From Lutibacter sp. Hel_I_33_5 (GTDB taxonomy: Bacteria > Bacteroidota > Bacteroidia > Flavobacteriales > Flavobacteriaceae): a stretch of 64,000 nt of DNA. The notes below the pieces were generated by a model, which saw nothing but the letters and a program-made list of their open reading frames with translations, was not told where the DNA came from and searched no databases. The position numbers and the translations under genes were made by a program. Where the stretch lies: positions 1,527,501 to 1,591,500 of the forward strand of contig NZ_VISM01000001.1 of assembly GCF_007827455.1 (NCBI RefSeq). Direction: 5' to 3'. This document shows, in pieces, positions 49,848 to 58,080 of the stretch. Position 1 is the stretch's first letter. Each line of letters opens with the position of its first letter.

Positions 49848-49878
49848 TTTGGGAAGTGCTTTTTAAGTTATATCTTTG
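49848..49878 (+). promoter_or_regulatory. Promoter of the LytTR gene
   Basis: TTTG (49848-49851), 19-nt spacer, TATCTTTG (49871-49878): both elements are exact. The expected leader is about 19 nt before the ATG at 49903. Confidence 0.8.
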
Positions 49879-49902
49879 TAAATATTTGTTATCCTCACAA
49901 AA

Positions 49903-50760
49903 ATGATTAAAAAAACATACTTAAAGGTTAAAAAATCTTTACTTAAAAAAACCCCTTTTCCCTTTTTTGAAAAGCACCCTATTTTCTATACTTTTATATC
50001 AATTTTTCATCTTTATCTTTTTTATGCTATTTTTTTACAAAGGTTTCTAAATAATAATGTTGAATTTTATGATAAGTTAATTATTGGTCTTTTTTACACC
50101 TTAATTCCTCTCTTTACTTTTATTCTATTATATTTATACTTAAATTATGTCTTGTTTAAAAACAAAACAAAACAGTATACTTTTTTAATTCTTATTTCCA
50201 ACTATATATTTTGCTCTATTTTTTCGTTAATTTTTGCCTATTTAATAAATTATTTTTTAGCACATTATATATATTCTCCTGTTATCTTTAATAATAACAT
50301 TATAGTTTTTACTATTAAAGTGTGCGTTCCTTCAATGTTTTTTATTAGCTTTATTAGTCTGTTTTTAGATTTCTACTCTTTCTATCAATTTAAAGAACTA
50401 CAGGCAAATAGTAATAAAGTTATAATTAAATGCAATAAAAAATCTGGGGACTTAATTACATTATATAAAAGTGCTATTTTATTTTTTGAATCTAACAAAA
50501 CAGATTTAAAAATATTTTTTAAGGAAAATGAAACGATAAGAGAATTGCAAATAAAAAAGAAACTTAAAACTATAGAAGCAAATTTTTGCAATCCAGAATT
50601 TGGTTTTTACAAATGCCATAAGTCATTTATTATTAACTTATCTAAAATAACTGAAATTCAAGGAAATTCTAGAGCTGGAAAAGTTACGTTAGAAAACAAT
50701 TTTTCTATACCAGTTTCAAGAAATAAAGTATCTGATTTAAAAAATATACTAAGTTCTTAA
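49903..50760 (+). CDS. Membrane-bound LytTR-type DNA-binding regulator
   Basis: A 285-residue protein with four hydrophobic segments (about 25-45, 62-88, 93-122, 137-165) and a C-terminal LytTR DNA-binding domain (about 180-285). The LytTR landmarks are LYKSAILFFESNKTDLKIFF, the helix ELQIKKKLKTIEANF, FYKCHKSFIINLSKITEI and IPVSRNKVSDLK. It has no response-regulator receiver domain, so the membrane part probably senses the signal. It is divergent from the giant-protein operon across the 869-nt region, so control of that operon is a natural but untested idea. Its stop overlaps that of the convergent DUF2480 gene by 4 nt. Confidence 0.88.
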   Translation: MIKKTYLKVKKSLLKKTPFPFFEKHPIFYTFISIFHLYLFYAIFLQRFLNNNVEFYDKLIIGLFYTLIPLFTFILLYLYLNYVLFKNKTKQYTFLILISNYIFCSIFSLIFAYLINYFLAHYIYSPVIFNNNIIVFTIKVCVPSMFFISFISLFLDFYSFYQFKELQANSNKVIIKCNKKSGDLITLYKSAILFFESNKTDLKIFFKENETIRELQIKKKLKTIEANFCNPEFGFYKCHKSFIINLSKITEIQGNSRAGKVTLENNFSIPVSRNKVSDLKNILSS

Positions 50761-51266
50761 GAATTTCTTTTAAATAAAGGCACTGTAGAACAAGCCTCTC
50801 CAAACATAATCGATTTTGCTATCGGTTGTAATTTTTCTATTAATAATGAGAAAGCTGTTGCAGGTATTGGCTTCTCTGCACAACCTTTAATAATAACTGG
50901 TTTATCTATAAAGTCTTTAAAATCTAAGAAACCTATAAGTTCTTGATATAAAACAGTTTCTAACAACTCTAAACCACCAATAACTACTTTATTTGCATGT
51001 GGTATTAATTCAGAAGCTACTAACATAAATGCCCAGGATGGAATGATAGCATCTACAGAACAAGTAACAGCTACAAAAGACTTATTATATTGAGACCAAT
51101 CATGATTTTTTACTGAATCTCTAAAATCTTGTTCTTTTAAAATGATTTCTTCAAATAACCAATCTTTAATATCAAAAACAACACGTTTTCCTTCAGGATA
51201 AATTTCCTCAAGGTCAAATGTCTTTAATTTGCTATTTGCAACTCTATTGATTATTTCTTTTTCCAT
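50757..51266 (-). CDS. DUF2480 family protein
   Basis: A 169-residue cytoplasmic protein of a Bacteroidota family of unknown function. It opens with EKEIINRVANSKLKTFDLEE and includes the conserved AVTCSVDAIIPSWAFMLVAS and KGCAEKPIPATAF, each with a conserved Cys. In flavobacteria it is usually encoded next to sufE and sufT in the SUF iron-sulfur cluster operon, and it is downstream of them here. A role in cluster assembly or delivery is inferred from that context only. The gap to sufT is 80 nt and contains a heptad-repeat motif. Confidence 0.85.
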   Translation of the reverse strand: MEKEIINRVANSKLKTFDLEEIYPEGKRVVFDIKDWLFEEIILKEQDFRDSVKNHDWSQYNKSFVAVTCSVDAIIPSWAFMLVASELIPHANKVVIGGLELLETVLYQELIGFLDFKDFIDKPVIIKGCAEKPIPATAFSLLIEKLQPIAKSIMFGEACSTVPLFKRNS

Positions 51267-51325
51267 TTTTTAACTTTTGAAAGTTGTTCTCGATACAATT
51301 TCAACAAAAAACTGATAGACTTGAA

Positions 51326-51346
51326 TACTACCAACTGAAAACTGTT
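51326..51346. repeat. Heptad-repeat element (short copy)
   Basis: TACTACC, AACTGAA and AACTGTT are three 7-bp units that abut the stop codon of sufT. The same units (GACTACC, AACTGCC, AACTGTC, AACTGTT) abut the atpD stop at 62051-62078. A degenerate AGTTGTT near 51282 may be the remains of the opposite arm. Confidence 0.55.
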
Positions 51347-51667
51347 TTACAGCATTCCTAATTCTAGTTTTGCTTCTTCGCTCATCATTTCTTGCGTCCA
51401 AGTAGGATCGAAAGTAATTTCCACCTCACAATCATTAATTTGCTTCAACGATTTCACTTTGTCTTCTACATCTCTTGGTAATGATTCTGCAACTGGACAA
51501 TTTGGAGAGGTTAACGTCATTAATATTTTTGCATTGTTTTCTTCTGAAACAAAAACATCATAAATTAAACCCAACTCATAAATATCAACTGGAATTTCTG
51601 GATCGTAAATTGTTTTTAAAACATTTACTATCTTATCTCCTATCTCTTCTAATTCTTTGTCTGTCAT
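51347..51667 (-). CDS. sufT: SufT/DUF59 (MIP18) iron-sulfur assembly protein
   Basis: A 106-residue DUF59 protein with the family signature YDPEIPVDIYELGLIYDV (21-38) and the motif TSPNCPVAESLP with conserved Cys57. SufT-type proteins help mature iron-sulfur proteins. The ATG at 51667 is chosen over one at 51709 because the extra 14 residues would run into the 3' end of sufE and are not family-like. It lies 13 nt downstream of sufE. Confidence 0.92.
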   Translation of the reverse strand: MTDKELEEIGDKIVNVLKTIYDPEIPVDIYELGLIYDVFVSEENNAKILMTLTSPNCPVAESLPRDVEDKVKSLKQINDCEVEITFDPTWTQEMMSEEAKLELGML

Positions 51668-51680
51668 TCTATTTTTATAG

Positions 51681-52100
51681 TTACACTCTTGCTTGTTGAG
51701 CAATAGCATACATTTTTATTTGTTTTACCATAGAAACTAATCCGTTTGCTCTTGTAGGACTCAAATGTTCTTTTAAGCCAATTTTATCAATAAAATCAGT
51801 ATTTGCTTCTAAAATATCTACAGGTTTTTGGTCGGAAAAAACACGCAATAATAACGCTACAATTCCTTTTGTTAAAATAGCATCACTATCTGCCGTAAAA
51901 AATAAACTATCTTCCTGTAAATGAGAATGTAACCACACTTTAGATTGACATCCTTTTATTAGGTTTTCATCTAGTTTATGTTCTTCATTTATAATGGGTA
52001 AAGATTTACCAAGATCAATCAGATATTCATATCGATCCATCCAGTCATCAAACATAGAAAACTCATCAATAATTTCTTCTTGTATTTCTTTGATAGTCAT
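51681..52100 (-). CDS. sufE: SufE family cysteine desulfurase partner
   Basis: A 139-residue SufE. It takes the persulfide sulfur from SufS onto its own Cys and passes it to the SufBCD scaffold. The acceptor Cys51 lies in the signature KGCQSKVWL (49-57), and the C-terminal LSPTRANGLVSMVKQIK is typical. First of three genes (sufE, sufT, DUF2480). The sufBCDS genes are not in the window, because a divergent kinase gene lies directly upstream. Either the operon was split or the core genes lie elsewhere. Confidence 0.94.
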   Translation of the reverse strand: MTIKEIQEEIIDEFSMFDDWMDRYEYLIDLGKSLPIINEEHKLDENLIKGCQSKVWLHSHLQEDSLFFTADSDAILTKGIVALLLRVFSDQKPVDILEANTDFIDKIGLKEHLSPTRANGLVSMVKQIKMYAIAQQARV

Positions 52101-52118
52101 TTTTTAAACTTATTTTTG
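52089..52118 (+). promoter_or_regulatory. Promoter of the PfkB-family kinase gene
   Basis: TTTG (52089-52092), 18-nt spacer, TATTTTTG (52111-52118): both exact. The -33 element lies inside the first codons of the divergent sufE gene. Confidence 0.7.
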
Positions 52119-52149
52119 CACTTTAAAATTAGTTAGTGCAATTATCGTG

Positions 52150-52157
52150 CAAAATTA
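52150..52157 (-). promoter_or_regulatory. Candidate -7 element for sufE-sufT-DUF2480
   Basis: The minus strand reads TAATTTTG, an exact TAnnTTTG match about 50 nt before the sufE start. The nearest TTTG upstream is only 14 nt away, so the -33 fit is poor. Confidence 0.4.
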
Positions 52158-52174
52158 GGCATAAAAAATAACAA

Positions 52175-53101
52175 ATGAGTAAATTATTAGCTGTTGGTAC
52201 TGTTGCGTTTGATGCAATTGAAACTCCTTTCGGGAAAACCGATAAAATTTTAGGTGGTTCTGGAACCTTTGTTGGTTTAGCTGCAAGTCAGTTTGGAGTA
52301 GAAACCGGTGTTGTTTCTGTAGTTGGTGGAGATTTCCCAGACTCTTATTTAGAAATGATGAATTCTAAAGGAATCAATACTGATGGTATTGAAATCATAA
52401 AAGAAGGGAAAACATTTTTCTGGAGCGGAAAATATCACAACGACATGAATTCTCGTGATACGTTAATCACAGAATTAAATGTTTTAGAAACATTTCAACC
52501 AATTGTACCTGCTCATTTTAAAGATGCCGGAATAGTAATGTTAGGAAATTTACATCCATTAACACAAGCATCTGTTTTAGATCAAATGACAACATCACCA
52601 AAATTAGTAGTCTTAGATACTATGAATTTTTGGATGGATATCGCTTTAGCAGATTTACACACCGTTTTAAAACGTGTAGATGTCATCACAATTAATGATG
52701 AGGAAGCGCGTCAACTTTCTGGAGAATATTCTTTGGTAAATGCTGCCAAAAAAATCCATGAAATGGGACCAAAATATGTAGTGATTAAAAAAGGAGAACA
52801 CGGAGCATTATTATTTAATGATGATAAAATGTTTTTTGCACCTGCTTTACCTTTAGCATCAGTTTTTGATCCTACGGGAGCTGGAGATACTTTTGCTGGT
52901 GGTTTCTGTGGATATTTAGCCAAAACAGAAGATATTTCTTTTGACAATATGAAAAGAGCAATAATTCATGGTTCTAACCTCGCCTCATTTAGTGTCGAAA
53001 AGTTTGGAACACAGCGAATGGAGGAGCTAACCGAAGATGAAGTGAAAAATCGCTTGCAAGCGTTTAAAGAAATAACACAATTTGATATTGAAATCTCATA
53101 A
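52175..53101 (+). CDS. PfkB family carbohydrate/nucleoside kinase
   Basis: A 308-residue ribokinase-like kinase. The N-terminal glycine-rich GGSGTFVGLAASQFG and the C-terminal signature DPTGAGDTFAGGFCGYLA (anion hole and catalytic Asp) are both present, and the length fits the family. The substrate could be a sugar or a nucleoside such as adenosine; the sequence does not decide. It is upstream of purF, but a terminator (53105-53135) separates them, so joint control is unlikely. Confidence 0.9.
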   Translation: MSKLLAVGTVAFDAIETPFGKTDKILGGSGTFVGLAASQFGVETGVVSVVGGDFPDSYLEMMNSKGINTDGIEIIKEGKTFFWSGKYHNDMNSRDTLITELNVLETFQPIVPAHFKDAGIVMLGNLHPLTQASVLDQMTTSPKLVVLDTMNFWMDIALADLHTVLKRVDVITINDEEARQLSGEYSLVNAAKKIHEMGPKYVVIKKGEHGALLFNDDKMFFAPALPLASVFDPTGAGDTFAGGFCGYLAKTEDISFDNMKRAIIHGSNLASFSVEKFGTQRMEELTEDEVKNRLQAFKEITQFDIEIS

Positions 53102-53104
53102 AGA

Positions 53105-53135
53105 AAATCCGCGTCTAAACACGCGGATTTTTTTA
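53105..53135 (+). terminator. Terminator of the PfkB-family kinase gene
   Basis: The arms AAATCCGCGT and ACGCGGATTT flank a 6-nt loop and are followed by TTTTAT. It begins 3 nt after the stop codon. Confidence 0.9.
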
Positions 53136-53165
53136 TACATACAAACACAACAAATACACAATTAA

Positions 53166-55064
53166 ATGAGTGACGCCATTAAACACGAATGCGGAATTGC
53201 ACTAGTTAGATTAAAAAAACCATTACAGTTTTATAAAGACAAATATGGTACTGCTTTTTACGGAATTAACAAAATGTATTTGTTAATGGAAAAGCAGCAT
53301 AATCGTGGGCAAGATGGTGCTGGTTTTGCAAGTGTAAAGTTTAATGTTGAACCTGGTACACGTTATGTTAGTCGAGTACGTTCTAACAAATCGCAACCTA
53401 TACAGGATATTTTCGGGCAAATTAATGCTCGATTAAATGGTGTTTTAGAAGAAAATCCATCAAAAAAAGATGATGTATTATGGCAAGAACAAAACATGCC
53501 ATATGTAGGGAATTTGTTTTTGGGTCATGTGCGTTATGGAACCTTTGGTAAAAATAGCATAGAAAGTGTACATCCATTTTTACGTCAAAGCAATTGGAAA
53601 CATCAAAGTTTAATTGTTGCTGGTAATTTTAATATGACAAATTCTAAGCAATTATTAGAAGAATTGGTAGAATTGGGTCAACATCCAAAAGAATTTACCG
53701 ATACGGTAACGGTGATGGAGAAAATTGGCCATTTCTTAGAAGATGAAGTAGCTAAATTATATTTAGATGCTAAAGAAGAAGGTTTTAGCAAAAAAGATGC
53801 ATCACCATATATCGAAGAAAATTTAGACTTACAAAATGTACTTAAAAGATCTTCAAAAAACTGGGATGGTGGCTATGCAATGGCAGGTTTAGTTGGTCAT
53901 GGAGACGCTTTTGTATTACGTGATCCAAACGGAATTAGACCAACTTATTTTTATGAAGATGATGAGGTTGTTGTTGTAGCATCAGAAAGACCAGTAATTC
54001 AAACCGTTTTTAATGTTACTATTGATAAAGTACAAGAACTAGACAGAGGTCATGCTTTAATTATTAAGAAAAGTGGTGCAACAAGTGTGTTACCAGTATT
54101 GGATCAGAAAGAAAACAAAGCCTGTTCTTTTGAACGAATTTATTTTTCTAGAGGATCAGATGCCGGAATCTATGAAGAGCGTAAAAACCTTGGTAAATTA
54201 GTTTTCCCTTTGATTTTAAAGTCGATTAATAACGATATTACAAATTCTGTTTTTTCTTACATCCCAAATACTGCAGAAACGTCTTTTTATGGAATGACGG
54301 AAGCTGCTGAAGATATTTTAAATCAACAAAAAACAGCTAAAATATTAGATGGTGGTGGAAAATTATCGGCATCGAGAGTTACAGAAATTTTATCTGAAAG
54401 ACCACGTTTCGAAAAAATTGCAATTAAAGACGCAAAATTAAGAACATTTATTGCTGATGATAGCTCTAGAGATGATTTAGTTGAGCATGTTTACGATATT
54501 ACGTATGGTGTTGTAAAACCTACCGATAACCTTGTCATTATTGATGATAGTATTGTACGTGGAACTACACTTAAGAAGAGTATCATTAAAATTTTAGATC
54601 GATTACAACCTAAGAAAATAGTTGTTGTTTCTTCTGCGCCACAAATTAGATATCCAGATTGTTACGGAATTGATATGGCGAGAATTGGTGATTTTATTGC
54701 TTTTAAAGCTGCAATTGAACTACTAAAAGAAACCAATCAATATACTATAGTTGAAGAAGTTTATAAGAAATCTAAAGCCCAACAATCTAATGAGGATAAA
54801 GACATAGTAAATTTTGTAAAAGAAATTTATGCTCCTTTTAGTAATGAAGAGATTTCTGCTAAAATTGCACAGATGCTAAAAACTTCAGAAATAAATGCTG
54901 AAGTTGAAGTTATTTATCAAACCGTAGATAATTTACACATTGCTTGTCCAGATAATTTAGGGGATTGGTATTTTACTGGAGATTACCCTACTGATGGTGG
55001 TCATAGAGTTGTAAATGAAGCGTTTATTAATTTCTATGAAGGGAATAACAAGCGTGCTTATTAA
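53166..55064 (+). CDS. purF: Amidophosphoribosyltransferase (long Bacteroidota form)
   Basis: A 632-residue enzyme of the first step of purine synthesis (glutamine + PRPP to phosphoribosylamine). It has the N-terminal class II glutaminase domain, with HECGIALVRL (Cys9 would be the N-terminal nucleophile after processing), KQHNRGQDGAG and LGHVRYGTFG. The phosphoribosyltransferase domain follows, with the PRPP loop VIIDDSIVRGTT (about 457-468). It is longer than the roughly 500 residues of the E. coli enzyme; extra residues lie in the glutaminase part and in the C-terminal tail after about 545. This long form is usual in flavobacteria. No purine gene flanks it. Confidence 0.92.
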   Translation: MSDAIKHECGIALVRLKKPLQFYKDKYGTAFYGINKMYLLMEKQHNRGQDGAGFASVKFNVEPGTRYVSRVRSNKSQPIQDIFGQINARLNGVLEENPSKKDDVLWQEQNMPYVGNLFLGHVRYGTFGKNSIESVHPFLRQSNWKHQSLIVAGNFNMTNSKQLLEELVELGQHPKEFTDTVTVMEKIGHFLEDEVAKLYLDAKEEGFSKKDASPYIEENLDLQNVLKRSSKNWDGGYAMAGLVGHGDAFVLRDPNGIRPTYFYEDDEVVVVASERPVIQTVFNVTIDKVQELDRGHALIIKKSGATSVLPVLDQKENKACSFERIYFSRGSDAGIYEERKNLGKLVFPLILKSINNDITNSVFSYIPNTAETSFYGMTEAAEDILNQQKTAKILDGGGKLSASRVTEILSERPRFEKIAIKDAKLRTFIADDSSRDDLVEHVYDITYGVVKPTDNLVIIDDSIVRGTTLKKSIIKILDRLQPKKIVVVSSAPQIRYPDCYGIDMARIGDFIAFKAAIELLKETNQYTIVEEVYKKSKAQQSNEDKDIVNFVKEIYAPFSNEEISAKIAQMLKTSEINAEVEVIYQTVDNLHIACPDNLGDWYFTGDYPTDGGHRVVNEAFINFYEGNNKRAY

Positions 55065-55253
55065 ATAAATAAACTCTTTTTTCTACATTTCAATTTTATA
55101 ATTTTTCCTTGAATTTCAATCAAATTTTAAAATTAATTGAATACCCAACTAACAAGGGGGGTTCGTTTTTGTTTTATGCTGATTATTAAAGTTTTAAGTA
55201 ATATATTTTTAAAATCATGTAATTTTTTCCATATTTGTTAAATAGCAAAAATT

Positions 55254-57179
55254 ATGAAAAAGATACATTATATACTTCTATTCCTGATTTCTTTTTCAAT
55301 TAACTCACAAAATAATATTTCAAATATTGATAGTTTACTTTATGAAGTAAAAAAAACAAAAGAAGACACATTAATTTTAAAAACCTATGCTAAAATAGGG
55401 TTTAAAACTATTTTCACTAATAAAGAAAAGGCAAATAAGGTAATTATTGAGGGAAAGAATTATGCTAAAACAGTAAAAAACACACATTGGATTGCAGAAT
55501 TAGATAATATTCATGGTGTTTATTATGCTGTCAATGAAAAATATGACTCTGCCCGTTTTTACTATAAAAAATCTCTAGAACTTTCTAAAAAACATAAGTT
55601 TAAAAAAATTGAATCTAAATGTGTTAATAATTTAGGTTTAGCGTATTGGAATTTAGGTGAATTTGATACAGCTCTTAATTATTTTTTTGAGTCTTTAAAA
55701 ATTGATGAAGAATTTGAAGATGAGAAAAGCTCAATATCAGCTTTAGGTAATATTGGTCTTATCTATCAAGAGATGAATCAATATAAAAAAGGGCTAGAAT
55801 ATCAAATAAAGGTTTATAAAATAAGAAAAAAATATAAAGATTTTAATGGGCTTCCTATTTCTTTGAATAATATAGGTATTTGTTATAGAAGTTTAAAAAA
55901 ATATGACTCTGCAATAGAAGCGTTTCTTGAAGGTATAGAGTATGCAAAGAAATCAAATAATTTACTAACTCTATCTAAACTCTATTCTAATTTAGCAAAC
56001 ACTTACCAGAATATTAATCAAAATAAAAAAAGCATAGAAGTTCGCCTTGAGTCACTTAAAATCCTAAAAAAATTTGGTGAAATTAATAAGGAATATATGT
56101 TTTCATATTCAGGGTTAGTTTCAAGTTATAATAGAATTAATAACTTAAAAAAAGCAAAGGAGAACTCAAAAAAAGCTTTTGAAATTTTAGAACAAACCCC
56201 TCATCTAAAAAATTATTCTTTAACATTACTACTTGAAACTGCAGAAACAAATTTTAGAATAGGAAATATTGTTAAAGGAAGAAAAAATTTTGAAGAATAT
56301 AATAAAATTAAAGATTCTATCTTTTCTAAAAAAAGATCAAATTCCATAGCAGATATGGAAATAAAATATAAATCAGAAAAAAAAGAAAAAGAATTATTAC
56401 AAACTAGAACTGAAAAAGCAGAAACAGAACTTGCTTTATCTAGAACTAAAAATTGGATTTATATATTATTAGGGAGTTTAGGATTATTAGGAATGTTATT
56501 TTTTGGCGTTAATCAAAGAAATAAAAGAAAAAATCAAGAAAAAATATTAAAAGAAAAAGAACGTGGATTAAAAGCAATGATAGATGCTCAAGAAACAGAA
56601 AGAAGCAGAATTGCTAGAGAATTACATGATGGAGTAGTTCAACAAATTGGGAGTATTATTTTAAAATCTAGAAACTACTTTTCTAAATCAAATTTATCAG
56701 ATAATAAAGAGCCTAAAGAATTATTAGAAAGTTTAGAAAATTCTAATCAAGATTTAAGAAATATTTCTCATCAAATGATGCCTAGAGCATTAAAAGAGTT
56801 AGGAATATTACCAGCTTTAAATGATTTATTAGAAGGGAGTTTATCTTTTTCAAATATAAAATATAGCTTAGAACATTTTAATATAGATGAACGATTACCA
56901 GAAAAAATAGAAATTACAATTTATAGAATTACTCAAGAACTTATTAATAATATTTTAAAACATAGTAAAGCCTCAGAAGTTAGTGTGCAGTTATTTAATG
57001 CAAATAATTCGGTCATTTTGATTGTAGAAGATGATGGTGTTGGCTTTGAATCTAAAAAGAGTAAAAAAGGCATTGGATTGTTAAATATTTCTAGCAGATT
57101 AGACATGGTTAATGGAAATGTAAATTTTGAACCAAGTCCTAAAAGTGGTACTTTAGTAACTATAAAAATTCCTTTATAA
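55254..57179 (+). CDS. TPR-containing sensor histidine kinase (HisKA_3 type)
   Basis: A 641-residue sensor with a signal peptide (MKKIHYILLFLISFSINSQ) and a periplasmic TPR array (about 60-350; repeated motifs such as NNLGLAYWNLGEFDTALNYF). A coiled-coil stretch (about 355-400) and one transmembrane helix (about 402-420) follow. The kinase core has His458 in ARELHDGVVQQIG, then ELINNILKHS and DDGVGF for ATP binding. The stop is 2 nt before the start of the partner regulator gene. The TPR domain suggests sensing of a protein or envelope state; the signal is unknown. Confidence 0.92.
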   Translation: MKKIHYILLFLISFSINSQNNISNIDSLLYEVKKTKEDTLILKTYAKIGFKTIFTNKEKANKVIIEGKNYAKTVKNTHWIAELDNIHGVYYAVNEKYDSARFYYKKSLELSKKHKFKKIESKCVNNLGLAYWNLGEFDTALNYFFESLKIDEEFEDEKSSISALGNIGLIYQEMNQYKKGLEYQIKVYKIRKKYKDFNGLPISLNNIGICYRSLKKYDSAIEAFLEGIEYAKKSNNLLTLSKLYSNLANTYQNINQNKKSIEVRLESLKILKKFGEINKEYMFSYSGLVSSYNRINNLKKAKENSKKAFEILEQTPHLKNYSLTLLLETAETNFRIGNIVKGRKNFEEYNKIKDSIFSKKRSNSIADMEIKYKSEKKEKELLQTRTEKAETELALSRTKNWIYILLGSLGLLGMLFFGVNQRNKRKNQEKILKEKERGLKAMIDAQETERSRIARELHDGVVQQIGSIILKSRNYFSKSNLSDNKEPKELLESLENSNQDLRNISHQMMPRALKELGILPALNDLLEGSLSFSNIKYSLEHFNIDERLPEKIEITIYRITQELINNILKHSKASEVSVQLFNANNSVILIVEDDGVGFESKKSKKGIGLLNISSRLDMVNGNVNFEPSPKSGTLVTIKIPL

Positions 57180-57181
57180 TA

Positions 57182-57835
57182 ATGCCTATTAAAATACTCA
57201 TTGCAGATGATCATCCTTTAATTGCAGAAGGAATAAAAAACACTTTCGAAAATCAACTTGATTTTGAAGTAGTTTCTGTGGTTAATAATGGACAAGAAGC
57301 TATAGAATTTATCCAACAACATTTAGTAGATATAGCATTATTAGATATTAACATGCCAGTAATGGATGGAATTGAATGTGCAAAAAAAATCATCTCAGGA
57401 TTTAAAGATGTAAAAGTTGCGATGCTTTCTATGTATCAAGAACCTTCAATTATTAAAAATTTAATAGAAATTGGCGTAAAAGGGTATATGCTTAAAACCA
57501 TTCCAAGTGATGAATTATTATTAGCTATAAAAAACATCTATAATGGAAAAGAATACTTTAATGCAGATGTAACAAAAGCATTAATCACTGATGATTCATC
57601 TTCAACTTTTATTAAATATTCAAAGAAGTCTCCACTTTTAGAAGAATTAACTTCTAGGGAAAAAGAAATTGTTAAGTTTATATCACAAGGATTAACTAAT
57701 GCCCAAATAGGTGAAAAATTATTTATTAGCCCAAGAACAGTAGACACACATAGAACTAATGTTATGAAAAAATTAGACATCCATAATGTAGCTTCATTAA
57801 TACGTTTTGCATTTAAAAATGGTCTAGCTTCATAA
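57182..57835 (+). CDS. NarL/FixJ family response regulator
   Basis: A 217-residue regulator. The receiver domain (about 1-120) has Asp9/Asp10, the phosphoryl acceptor Asp55 in LLDINMPVMDG, and the conserved Lys in KGYMLKT. The LuxR-type HTH (about 150-215) reads LTSREKEIVKFISQGLTNAQ and continues through SPRTVDTHRTNVMKKL. It is coupled to the TPR histidine kinase (2-nt gap), so it is the cognate partner. The next gene, a secreted T9SS protein, starts 245 nt downstream and may be a target, which is untested. Confidence 0.95.
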   Translation: MPIKILIADDHPLIAEGIKNTFENQLDFEVVSVVNNGQEAIEFIQQHLVDIALLDINMPVMDGIECAKKIISGFKDVKVAMLSMYQEPSIIKNLIEIGVKGYMLKTIPSDELLLAIKNIYNGKEYFNADVTKALITDDSSSTFIKYSKKSPLLEELTSREKEIVKFISQGLTNAQIGEKLFISPRTVDTHRTNVMKKLDIHNVASLIRFAFKNGLAS

Positions 57836-58080
57836 AACTACGTTAAACACCTTAGTTAATTACGTTAATTACTCTATTTACTCTTTCACTTTACAATTTT
57901 ACTTTTGAAGTGTTAATTCAATCGTCCTAAAAAGCTGAAAATATTTTTTAAACAGTATCTATCTCATCATTCCTTTTTAGAGTGAATTAACAACTGAGTA
58001 ATGGGTACTGTTTTTTAATTCTTATAAAATTTATTAAACACTAATTTAAAAGTCATTTATTATTATCTAAAAAAAATACC

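Larger units (their letters stand above)
49034..49902. other. Long intergenic region between the giant gene and the LytTR gene
   Basis: 869 nt between divergent start codons. It holds a nested inverted repeat at 49138-49251, a long hairpin at 49529-49577, a small palindrome AGAGTA-GTA-TACTCT at 49650-49664, and the LytTR-gene promoter at 49848-49878. No exact TAnnTTTG is found on the minus strand, so the promoter of the giant gene is not located. A minus-strand open frame of 143 codons (49030-49461) overlaps the giant start by the bases ATGA, but it resembles no protein I know. Confidence 0.7.

Noticed and set aside
53166..55064. purF reading as another class II amidotransferase such as asparagine synthase
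   Set aside because: The PRPP loop VIIDDSIVRGTT and the phosphoribosyltransferase fold identify it as amidophosphoribosyltransferase.
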